Origin: Natronorubrum aibiense
GTDB taxonomy: Archaea > Halobacteriota > Halobacteria > Halobacteriales > Natrialbaceae
NCBI RefSeq assembly: GCF_009392895.1
Contig: NZ_CP045488.1
Location: 434,001-498,000, forward strand
Direction: 5' to 3'
DNA length: 64,000 bases
The position numbers and the translations under genes were made by a program. Below, piece after piece: positions 35,020-42,506 of the stretch (positions are counted from its first letter, which is position 1; each line of letters begins with the position of its first letter). The notes beneath the pieces are model-generated. The model did no database searches. It was given only the letters and a program-made list of their open reading frames with translations, and was not told the origin of the DNA.

Positions 35020-35685
35020 TCAGTAGTCGACCGTCACAGCGACCTCGTTGCGGCGCAGAAACGGCGGCGTCCAGGGGTCGTTGTACTGCAACACCGTCAG
35101 TTCGTCACGCGCCTCGAGGCCGCGCTCCTCGAGTCGATCGCGAAGCGACTGACGTGCGCGTTCGACGCGCCGATCCGTCGCGTACCAGGAGAAGCGCCAG
35201 ACGGCGACCGTCCGAGACGGTTCGGTAACGAGGCGAACTGCCGGATCGGTCGGCACCGGCGCGCTCTCGAGTGTATACTCCGGTGGCAGATAGAACGCCA
35301 TCGACACGACGTCGGTCGTTCGATCCGTCCGAACCGGCGCTGTCATCGGAATCGATGTCCCGTCCTCGCCGTTCGTTTGGACCGGTGTTTCCGGTGGGAC
35401 CGACTCGGCGCTCGTCGTGACTGGCGCGGTCATCGAGACTGCATCGCCAGCCTCGTTCTCGCCCGAAATATATTGAAAAAGCCGTCTAAACGCGGTGCGC
35501 CGATCCGGAGCCGTCGTCTCGATCAGCATCGTCGCCGGGTAGCGTCGCTGTTCGAACGCACCGTCGCGCTCGAGCGTCTCGAACGGCACCCGGTCGGTCG
35601 TCCTGATCACGTAGAGACCCCAGCCAATCCAGGCAGCGAGGAGACCAACGAGCACCGAGACGATTGCTGTGACTCGAGTTCGCAT
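35020..35685 (-). CDS. membrane-anchored SOUL heme-binding-like protein
   Basis: A 221-residue SOUL/HBP-family protein. A single N-terminal membrane helix (residues about 7-27, AIVSVLVGLLAAWIGWGLYVI) precedes the domain, which has the signature strands VPFETLERDGAFEQRRYPA and the RRLFQYISGENEAG and ISMTAPV-like repeats (VSMTAPVTT and IPMTAPVRT). SOUL proteins bind heme or porphyrin weakly. The helix would place this domain outside or along the membrane. No heme genes are nearby. Confidence 0.88.
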   Translation of the reverse strand: MRTRVTAIVSVLVGLLAAWIGWGLYVIRTTDRVPFETLERDGAFEQRRYPATMLIETTAPDRRTAFRRLFQYISGENEAGDAVSMTAPVTTSAESVPPETPVQTNGEDGTSIPMTAPVRTDRTTDVVSMAFYLPPEYTLESAPVPTDPAVRLVTEPSRTVAVWRFSWYATDRRVERARQSLRDRLEERGLEARDELTVLQYNDPWTPPFLRRNEVAVTVDY

Positions 35686-35896
35686 ACACCGTCTACGCGA
35701 CCGGACAGTAAAAACTCGTCAGTGGCGTACCCTGCTGTCGATGACGACCGGTCGAATTGCGACACTGACTCGAGGAGACCGACTCGTGTTTTAACACTAA
35801 TCCGATAGTTTTATGGAACTACCAATATACAAAGAGATAGACAATTCCAAAAGAGCGCAGGTCTGCGGCTCGACTATAGGGTAAAATAGGGCTTTA

Positions 35897-35923
35897 GCGG
35901 CCGTTTTGAGTGTTTATGGCCGC
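35897..35923. repeat. hairpin GCGGCC/GGCCGC, left flank
   Basis: Six-bp arms with a 15-nt loop GTTTTGAGTGTTTAT, followed by AATTTTT, and ATAGGTCG at 35939-35946. A related hairpin with a similar loop, also followed by ATAGGTCG, is at 45531-45563 on the other side of the IclR/dpp cluster, so these may be diverged repeat ends. Confidence 0.4.
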
Positions 35924-35955
35924 AATTTTTCTTAGCCAATAGGTCGGGTAGTGCA

Positions 35956-36078
35956 TTAGCAAATAAATAACGTAAAAGAGAGGCGATTTTCCAGTATAAT
36001 TTGGATATTATTCTGGTAATTGCCATATATATGGTCGATCTCTCTCAAAAATTCAACTTCTCCATAACCATCAAACAT
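35956..36078 (-). pseudogene. possible gene remnant, 40 codons
   Basis: An open frame reading MFDGYGEVEFLREIDHIYG at its N-terminus and LSFTLFIC at its end, with protein-like composition and AT-rich codons unlike its neighbours. The frame stays open a little upstream until a stop. No family is recognised. It might be a fragment of a decayed mobile gene, or chance; the evidence is weak. Confidence 0.25.
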
Positions 36079-36267
36079 CCCATTTCTATACAATAACTCT
36101 GATTTCGTAGTTGTATAGTAGTTTGTCTAATTGGAGAAGAACTACCGTCAATACCACAGTCACTGCGGGTAACCAGCTTAGTTGTCACAGTCCCTCGAGC
36201 ATCTTCTGTTACTGTCGAGTCGGGTTCGAGTCCTCGGCCCGTTCGATGCGCGGTGTGGTGAGTGTTG

Positions 36268-36286
36268 TGCGTTTCCGAAATGCGAA
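36268..36286 (-). promoter_or_regulatory. IclR-type operator candidate, copy 1
   Basis: On the minus strand TTCGCATTTCGGAAACGCA, with the imperfect inverted core GCATTTC-g-GAAACGC. It is about 90 bp past the IclR stop codon. It matches 18 of 19 positions of the copy at 37206 and 17 of 19 of the copy at 37431. Confidence 0.5.
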
Positions 36287-36373
36287 CGTTATACGGAACG
36301 GGTGCGAGGGTAGCCGAAACACGGCTGTTGGTTTACAATAATATTCTTGTAAAAATACGTGTGAACGCCGAAC

Positions 36374-37174
36374 TCAGAGCGACCGACTCGCGTTGGACAT
36401 GTTGATGCTCGCCTCGGTGACGTTCGCACTCTCCATGACTTTCTCCGGAAGCGTCTCATAGTATCGATCGCCGTTGAGTCGACTCGTCGGTCCAGAGACG
36501 CTGATCGCACCGAGAATCGTCCCGTTCGCGTCGCGGGTCGGTGCACCGACGGCTCGGATTCCCGTAACTTCCTCTTCGTCGTTCACCGCGTAGCCACGTT
36601 CTCGGATGGTCTGAATCTCCTCGAAGAGGGTATCGCGGTCGGTGATCGTGTTCTCGGTCTTTTGCACGAGGCCGTACTCGTCGATGATCTCGTCGACTCG
36701 AGCGTCCGGGAGGTAGGCGAGAACTGCTTTACCAGTCGACGTAAAGTGGAGGAAATCGGCCTTTCGCTCTTTGGTCGTGTGATAGGCGTCGCCGACGGCG
36801 TTCTCACCTGCGACCTTGTAGATATTCCGCTCGAGGCCGTGTTGTTCGCACATGAGGTGGACGTACTCCCCGGTTTCCTCGGCCAATCGATCGACCTGCT
36901 GTTTGCCGTGTTCGAACAGCACGTGTCGGTGCCGAATCGTCTTTCCGAGGTACAGAAACTCGAGGCTGAGTCGGTACGTGTCGTCGTCTTTCACGACGAA
37001 GCGCTTCGTCCGAAGCGTCGAGAGATACGAGTACGCCGAACTCTTCGAGATGTCGAGGTAGTCGGCCAGCTCCGTCACACCAGCGCCGTCGAGTTTTTCG
37101 AGTGCGTCGATGACGTCACACGCCCGAGCGACGGTTTCGAGCTGCCGCGGGCCCTCATCGTTTGTCTCGCGCAT
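36374..37174 (-). CDS. IclR family transcriptional regulator
   Basis: A 266-residue IclR regulator. The N-terminal winged helix-turn-helix (about 14-75, TVARACDVIDALEKLDGAGV then LDISKSSAYSYLSTLRTKRFV) is followed by the IclR effector domain (about 90-262), ending in RYYETLPEKVMESA. IclR proteins are dimers that bind short palindromes and respond to small organic acids. The ATG at 37174 is preferred, with CATCTATTCC as TATA box. An operator copy sits just upstream of that box, implying autoregulation. The divergent neighbour is the M20 hydrolase of the transport operon, its likely target. Confidence 0.93.
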   Translation of the reverse strand: MRETNDEGPRQLETVARACDVIDALEKLDGAGVTELADYLDISKSSAYSYLSTLRTKRFVVKDDDTYRLSLEFLYLGKTIRHRHVLFEHGKQQVDRLAEETGEYVHLMCEQHGLERNIYKVAGENAVGDAYHTTKERKADFLHFTSTGKAVLAYLPDARVDEIIDEYGLVQKTENTITDRDTLFEEIQTIRERGYAVNDEEEVTGIRAVGAPTRDANGTILGAISVSGPTSRLNGDRYYETLPEKVMESANVTEASINMSNASRSL

Positions 37175-37205
37175 ACGCACACGTGGGCCGCGAGCGGAAT
37201 AGATG

Positions 37206-37224
37206 TTCGCATTTCGGGAACGCA
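37206..37224 (+). promoter_or_regulatory. IclR-type operator candidate, copy 2
   Basis: TTCGCATTTCGGGAACGCA lies 32-50 bp before the IclR ATG, immediately upstream of the presumed TATA box CATCTATTCC. It fits autoregulation. Confidence 0.55.
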
Positions 37225-37430
37225 TGCCCGGGGTGGCACTTCAGTACGCTATTCCACAAGTGCTCGAGCACGACGCCGAACGCATGTTGATCTGACATCG
37301 GGCGATGGGGAACATTGACTGGCACGTACACCGTCTCGCACGGTGGTGATGTGATGTGTGTCACTCGGTTCCGTTGGTACCATACCGATCGCTGGAGACC
37401 AGCGATGGAGGTCATCGACGGGAGAACATA

Positions 37431-37449
37431 TTCTCATTTCGAAAACGCA
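37431..37449 (+). promoter_or_regulatory. IclR-type operator candidate, copy 3
   Basis: TTCTCATTTCGAAAACGCA matches copy 2 at 16 of 19 positions and lies about 130 bp before the amidohydrolase ATG, on the side of the divergent operon. Confidence 0.5.
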
Positions 37450-37580
37450 CCGGTCGGTGACGCGCAGTCGCGCTGATCGCGAACGGTCCAGTGCTCCAGT
37501 CTGGAGTCGCTGTCGACACCGGGTCCGCTACGAAGAACGTAAACACTTAACAAAGCGGACTTCGGATCACGCATCGGACC

Positions 37581-38831
37581 ATGCATGTCTCCAAGGGGAG
37601 GCTTCGGCGAGAGATCGAAGCTAACGCGCAGTTTGGCGCACTGTCCGACGTGGACGGCCACGGACGAACGACACTCACCGGCACGGACGCGAACCGGCGT
37701 GCTCGAGAACGGTTCGTCGATCGACTCGAGCAGGCGGGGCTCGACGTTCGGATCGACGCGGTCGGAAACATCGTCGGCCGGTGGGTACCGGAGGGGATCG
37801 ATCCGGCCGCCGCGCCGGTCGCGACCGGCAGCCACCTAGACTCGGTCCCGGTCGGTGGAATCTTCGACGGGCCGCTCGGCGTCTACGGCGGCCTCGAGGC
37901 GGTCCGTGCGATACAGGAGTCCGATCGAACGCCGGAACGGCCGATCGACGTCGTCTGTTTCACCGAAGAGGAGGGCCAACGGTTCGGCAACGGACTGCTC
38001 GGCTCGTCCGTCGCCACCGGCAAGCGGTCGGTCGACGACGCGCTGGCGTTCGAAGCCGACGACGGAACGACCCTCGAGGACGCCCTCGACGAGATCGGCT
38101 TTCGCGGCGAAGGCCGAATCGACGCCGCCAAGTGGGACGCTTGGCTCGAGTTGCATCCCGAACAGGGAACGCGTCTCGAGGAGGAGGACGCAGCCGTGGG
38201 CATCGTCACGAACGTCACGGGGATCACCCACTGCTACCTCGAGGTCGACGGCGAAGCGGACCACGCGGGATCGACGCCGATGCCCGGTCGCGTGGATGCC
38301 CTCGCTGCAGCGAGCGAAGTCGTTCTGGACGTCGAGGAAGCCGCAAACCGGCTCGTCGACGACGAATCCGCGTCCGCCGTCGGCACGGTCGGAAAAGCCG
38401 TCGTGGAGCCGAACGCGACGAACGTCATCCCGGGACGGGTCCGACTCGGGATCGACATTCGAGACGTGTCGGCGGATTCGATTTCGACGCTCGTCAGTGC
38501 GCTCGAGGAGAGCGCCCGGCAGGTCGAACGGGAGCGAGACGTCGCGACGACTGTGTCGCGACCGTACGACGTGCCGCCGGTTCCCATGGCCGACCGCTGT
38601 CGAGAGGCGCTGCTCGAGGCCGGGGACGTGACCGACGTGCGAACGTCGCTCATGCACTCGGGAGCAGCCCACGACACGATGAACATCGCCAGCGTCACCG
38701 ACGCGGGACTGCTGTTCGCGCCGTCTCGAGACGGAATCTCACACAATCCACGGGAGTGGACCGAGTGGGCCGACTGTGCTGCAGCGACCACCGTTCTCGC
38801 GGAAGGGCTTGCACGTCTCGCCGACGCATAA
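37581..38831 (+). CDS. M20-family amidohydrolase (hydantoinase/carbamoylase type)
   Basis: A 416-residue zinc-dependent hydrolase of the HyuC/allantoate amidohydrolase/N-carbamoyl-amino-acid hydrolase group. Metal ligands are visible in order: ATGSHLDSV, FDGPLGVYG, FTEEEGQRF, LELHPEQG and ISHNPREW. The inserted dimerisation domain occupies about residues 215-330. It cleaves carbamoyl or ureido amides of amino acids or uracil-type products; the exact substrate is unknown. ATG 37581 begins about 6 nt after the predicted transcript start. It is first in the row leading to the dipeptide-type ABC importer. Confidence 0.92.
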   Translation: MHVSKGRLRREIEANAQFGALSDVDGHGRTTLTGTDANRRARERFVDRLEQAGLDVRIDAVGNIVGRWVPEGIDPAAAPVATGSHLDSVPVGGIFDGPLGVYGGLEAVRAIQESDRTPERPIDVVCFTEEEGQRFGNGLLGSSVATGKRSVDDALAFEADDGTTLEDALDEIGFRGEGRIDAAKWDAWLELHPEQGTRLEEEDAAVGIVTNVTGITHCYLEVDGEADHAGSTPMPGRVDALAAASEVVLDVEEAANRLVDDESASAVGTVGKAVVEPNATNVIPGRVRLGIDIRDVSADSISTLVSALEESARQVERERDVATTVSRPYDVPPVPMADRCREALLEAGDVTDVRTSLMHSGAAHDTMNIASVTDAGLLFAPSRDGISHNPREWTEWADCAAATTVLAEGLARLADA

Positions 38832-38985
38832 CTCGCGGTCGAATCGAGAGCAGTGACGACGAACCGGCGCTCGAATCAGGGGTGTCGGCAGTCGGCACCC
38901 AGCGACAACTCGTGTCATTCTGCGTCGCGGGTCAGTCAATAAGGAAAACATTTATGTAATAGTATTCGCAACGCTGCAAGAGTAT

Positions 38986-40554
38986 ATGGGAGATACTGAC
39001 AACCCAACCGATACGCCGTCTTCAGACGGTCCGAGCCGCCGGCTTTTCATGAAGGCCGCTGCGGCAGGCGTGCCGATCGCACTCGCAGGCTGTGCCGGCG
39101 ACGTCGATGACATCGAGACGGACGGAGAGTTGCTGTGGGGTGGCAGCGTTCCGGTGCAGAGTCTCGATCCACACTTCGAAAGTGCCGCCGCAACCGCTCG
39201 CGTTCTCGAGAACATCACCCAGGGCCTCGTCAGAATCAACTGGGACTACGAACTCGAGCCGGCGCTGGCGGAATCCTGGGAGTACTCCGAGGACAACACG
39301 GAGATTTCGTTCTCGCTTCGCGAGGGCGTGTCGTTCCACGACGGGTCGGAGTTTACGTCCGAGGACGTGCTGGCCTCGTTCGAGCGCATCGACGAACGCG
39401 AGGGGCTCGCAGCCGATTACATGTCGCAAGTCGACTCGATGGACGCACCGGACGACTACACATTCGAGATGGTGCTGACCGAACCGTTCGCGCCGCTGCT
39501 GTCGCGAATGGCGACGTCGCACATGCACATCCTCCCCGCAGAACAAGCCGAACAGGAACAGGGCGCGTTCAGCGAGCCGATCGGGACCGGCCCGTTCCAG
39601 TTCGAGAGCATGGAGATCGACTCCGAGTTCGTCATGGTCAAATACGACGACTACTGGGACGACGACCTCCCGTATCTCAACCGCGTCACCAAAACCGAGA
39701 TTCCAGACGACGACAACCGACTCAACACGTTCCGCTCCGGCGAACTGGATTTCATCAACGACGTGCCGCCGCGACACGCCGAGAGCCTCGAGGAGGATCC
39801 GGACGTCGACTTCATCGAGCGATTCCCGAAATCGCTCGTCTACCTCGGCGTCAACTGCACCGAAGAGCCGTTCGACAGCCGCGACGCTCGACTCGCACTC
39901 GAGTACGCGATCGACAAGGAAGAAGTCATGGAGGCCGCGCTGTACGGGCAGGGACAGGTCGCGACGAGTCCCGCCGCACCGGACAGCGAATGGGAACATC
40001 CCGACCTCGAGCCGCGACCACGTGACCTCGAGAAGGCCCAGGAACACCTGGAAGCGGCGGGCTACCCGGACGGCTTCGAGGCGTCGTTCAAGATCCCCCA
40101 ACAGTACAACGATCAGGTCACCGCCGCACAGGTGATCGAATCCCAGGCGTCGGAGGTCGGGATCGACCTCGACATCCAGATGATCACGTGGAGTAACTGG
40201 CTCAGCGACGTCTACACGGACCAGGAGTTCCAGGCAACCACCAGTTCGTACCTGGGACTCTGGTTCCCCGACGCCGGGTTCCACCGCCCACTGCACTCCG
40301 AGGGTGCGTTCTTCTTTACCGGCTGGGAAGACGCAGAATACGACGACCTCATCGATAGCGCCCGACAGAGCTACGATATCGAGGAACGAGCCCCAATCTA
40401 CCACGAGGCCGCCGAACTCCTCAAAGAGCGTCGGTCGGGCCACATCTTGCTGTACTGGATGCCAACACTGATGGCTCGTACGCCCAGCGTGACGGGCGAG
40501 ATCATGTCACCCGACGGCTCGACGTTCAGGTTCGACGAAGTCCAGTTCGAATAA
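38986..40554 (+). CDS. ABC importer solute-binding lipoprotein (family 5, peptide/amide type)
   Basis: A 522-residue extracellular binding protein, SBP_bac_5 type. The N-terminal Tat signal has SRRLFMKAAAAG and a lipobox LAGC (Cys at about residue 36), so the folded protein is exported and lipid-anchored. Domain features include WGGSVPVQSLDPHFES, LREGVSFHDG (the family signature) and FRSGELDFINDV. It delivers oligopeptide, dipeptide or related amide ligands to the permeases encoded next. The gap to the next gene is about 70 bp. Confidence 0.93.
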   Translation: MGDTDNPTDTPSSDGPSRRLFMKAAAAGVPIALAGCAGDVDDIETDGELLWGGSVPVQSLDPHFESAAATARVLENITQGLVRINWDYELEPALAESWEYSEDNTEISFSLREGVSFHDGSEFTSEDVLASFERIDEREGLAADYMSQVDSMDAPDDYTFEMVLTEPFAPLLSRMATSHMHILPAEQAEQEQGAFSEPIGTGPFQFESMEIDSEFVMVKYDDYWDDDLPYLNRVTKTEIPDDDNRLNTFRSGELDFINDVPPRHAESLEEDPDVDFIERFPKSLVYLGVNCTEEPFDSRDARLALEYAIDKEEVMEAALYGQGQVATSPAAPDSEWEHPDLEPRPRDLEKAQEHLEAAGYPDGFEASFKIPQQYNDQVTAAQVIESQASEVGIDLDIQMITWSNWLSDVYTDQEFQATTSSYLGLWFPDAGFHRPLHSEGAFFFTGWEDAEYDDLIDSARQSYDIEERAPIYHEAAELLKERRSGHILLYWMPTLMARTPSVTGEIMSPDGSTFRFDEVQFE

Positions 40555-40623
40555 CACCATCGGAAACACATGTACACGACCACTGAGACATGAGACACAC
40601 ACCCATCCCCGTCATGTATATAA

Positions 40624-41583
40624 ATGGCGTTCGTTAATTACCTGCTCAAGCGGTTCGGCTTCATGCTCGTCACGCTGTTCTTAGTGACGCTCATCACGTT
40701 CGGCCTCACGAATATTTTGCCGGGCAACGTGGCGCTGTTGATTCTCGGACCCAACGCGACTGAGGCATCGATCGCACAGCTCGAGGCACAGCTCGGACTC
40801 GATCAACCGCTGTACGTTCAGTACCTGGAGTGGGTCGCCGGGCTGGTCAGCGGCGACATGGGGATGTCCCTCCGATACAACGTCCCCGTCTTCGACCTGA
40901 TCGCGCTGCGGCTGCCACGGTCGCTGTTGCTCGCCGTCACGGCGACGGCCATTTCGGTGACCCTCTCGATCCCCCTCGGGATCATTGCGGCAGTGAAAAA
41001 GAACACGCCAGCGGATCTCACGGCCTCGATGGTCGCGTTCGTCGGCCTCTCGCTGCCGATCTTCCTGTGGGGGCTCGTGTTCATCTACGTGTTCGCACTC
41101 ACGCTCGGTGGGTTCCCGACCCGTGGGTACGTCTCACCGATGGCCGACCCGGTCGCGTCGATCCACCACCTCATTCTGCCCGCCAGTGCGATGGGGGTCG
41201 CGCTGACGGCCTACATTATGCGAATGACACGCTCGAGTATGATCGACGAACTGAGCGAAGACTACGTCGAGTTCGCCCGGTCGAAGGGACTGAGCGAGCG
41301 CGCGGTCGTCCTTCGTCACGCGCTGAAAAACGCCGCGATCCCCGTGATCACGGTGGTCGCGTTCCAGTTTAGCTACGCCTTCGGCGGCGTCGTCGTCCTC
41401 GAGGAAGTGTTCTCCTGGCCGGGCATCGGACAACTGACGCTGACAGCGATCGAGAACCGTGACATCCCGCTGTTGCAGGGCTGTATCATCGTTATCGCGC
41501 TCATATACATGCTTTCGAACTTTCTCGCGGACACGTTCTACGCGTATGTCGATCCGCGAATCCGCTACGGAGGGTCCGAATAA
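40624..41583 (+). CDS. ABC importer permease (DppB/OppB type)
   Basis: A 319-residue inner permease with six predicted membrane helices. The EAA loop that contacts the ATPase is in YVEFARSKGLSERAVVLRHALKNAAIPV (about residues 218-245). The N-terminus KRFGFMLVTLFLVTLITFGLTNILPG is typical of DppB. The next gene starts inside its stop codon (TAATG). Confidence 0.94.
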   Translation: MAFVNYLLKRFGFMLVTLFLVTLITFGLTNILPGNVALLILGPNATEASIAQLEAQLGLDQPLYVQYLEWVAGLVSGDMGMSLRYNVPVFDLIALRLPRSLLLAVTATAISVTLSIPLGIIAAVKKNTPADLTASMVAFVGLSLPIFLWGLVFIYVFALTLGGFPTRGYVSPMADPVASIHHLILPASAMGVALTAYIMRMTRSSMIDELSEDYVEFARSKGLSERAVVLRHALKNAAIPVITVVAFQFSYAFGGVVVLEEVFSWPGIGQLTLTAIENRDIPLLQGCIIVIALIYMLSNFLADTFYAYVDPRIRYGGSE

Positions 41584-42506
41584 TGTCGACGAACCGGTTC
41601 CGGCTAACGGACGAACGCAAGGCCCACTACGGGCGATTCATCCGCCAGTTCCGCAACAACCAGAAGGCGATGATCGGGCTCGGCATAATCGTCGTGCTCT
41701 TTTTCGTGGCCATCTTCGCACAGAAGATTACTGTTCCGTACATCGATGTGACGATACAGCCGTTCTCGTTCGTGCCACACGATCCCGAGGCCACAAACGT
41801 CCAGAATCGAGAACAGGGCCCATCGATGGAGCATCTGATGGGGACCGACAATCTCGGTCGTGACATCTTCAGTCGCGTCCTTGCGGGAGCACGAATCTCG
41901 GTGTTGGTCGGCTTCACGTCGATCAGCATCGCGATGATCTTCGGGACGACGATCGGCATCGTCGCTGGCTACTATCAGGGACTGGTTGACGAGGGATTGA
42001 TGCGGGCGATGGACGCGATGATGTCGTTCCCGCCAATCCTGCTCGCGCTGACGATTGTCGCCGTGATGGAACCGAATCTATTCAACCTGATCCTCGCGCT
42101 GGCGTTCGTCTACACGCCGTTTATCGCCAGGGTCGCGCGGAGCGCCGCACTCTCCGTTCGCAACGAATCGTTCGTCGAAGCAGCCGTCGCTCGCGGTGAG
42201 AGCGACACCTACATCATCTTCAGAGAGGTGTTGCCCAACTGCGTCGGCCCGTTGCTCGTGCAGGGGTCGATCAACATCGCGTTCACGATGTTGCTGGAAG
42301 CGAGCCTCTCGTTTCTCGGCCTCGGCGTCCAACCGCCGACGTCGTCGTGGGGGCTGATGATCAATCAGGGATGGGCGTTCATGGGCGATGCCCCGTGGCT
42401 CGTCTTCTTCCCTGCACTCGCGATCGCAATCGCAGTGATCGGCTTCAACTTACTCGGCGACGGCCTCCGTGACGTCCTCGACCCGAAGGGGGAGATCATC
42501 GAATGA
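41583..42506 (+). CDS. ABC importer permease (DppC/OppC type)
   Basis: A 307-residue permease with an extra N-terminal cytoplasmic arm before the first helix (about residues 27-52), as in DppC. The conserved GTDNLGRDIFSRVLAGARISVLVG and the EAA loop FVEAAVARGESDTYIIFREVLPN are seen. It pairs with the DppB-type protein; the ATPase gene overlaps its stop by 4 bp. Confidence 0.94.
   Translation: MSTNRFRLTDERKAHYGRFIRQFRNNQKAMIGLGIIVVLFFVAIFAQKITVPYIDVTIQPFSFVPHDPEATNVQNREQGPSMEHLMGTDNLGRDIFSRVLAGARISVLVGFTSISIAMIFGTTIGIVAGYYQGLVDEGLMRAMDAMMSFPPILLALTIVAVMEPNLFNLILALAFVYTPFIARVARSAALSVRNESFVEAAVARGESDTYIIFREVLPNCVGPLLVQGSINIAFTMLLEASLSFLGLGVQPPTSSWGLMINQGWAFMGDAPWLVFFPALAIAIAVIGFNLLGDGLRDVLDPKGEIIE

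Larger units (their letters stand above)
35686..36373. other. 688-bp AT-rich intergenic region with possible remnants
   Basis: Markedly more AT-rich than the rest of the window. It contains a GCGGCC...GGCCGC hairpin, a short broken ORF, and one copy of an IclR-type operator (36268-36286), but no intact gene. Its composition suggests foreign or decayed DNA at the left end of the dpp/IclR cluster. Confidence 0.6.
37175..37580. other. 406-bp divergent regulatory region
   Basis: No gene is seen. It contains the IclR promoter, two copies of the IclR-type operator (37206-37224 and 37431-37449) and the amidohydrolase promoter, with a TATA-like ACTTAAC near 37546, about 30 bp before the transcript start. 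Confidence 0.65.

Noticed and set aside
36220-36240. TTCGAGT sequence resembling a tRNA T-loop, near the left edge of the island
   Set aside because: The flanking bases do not form a 5-bp stem, and no acceptor stem or anticodon arm is present, so it is not supported as a tRNA fragment or att site.
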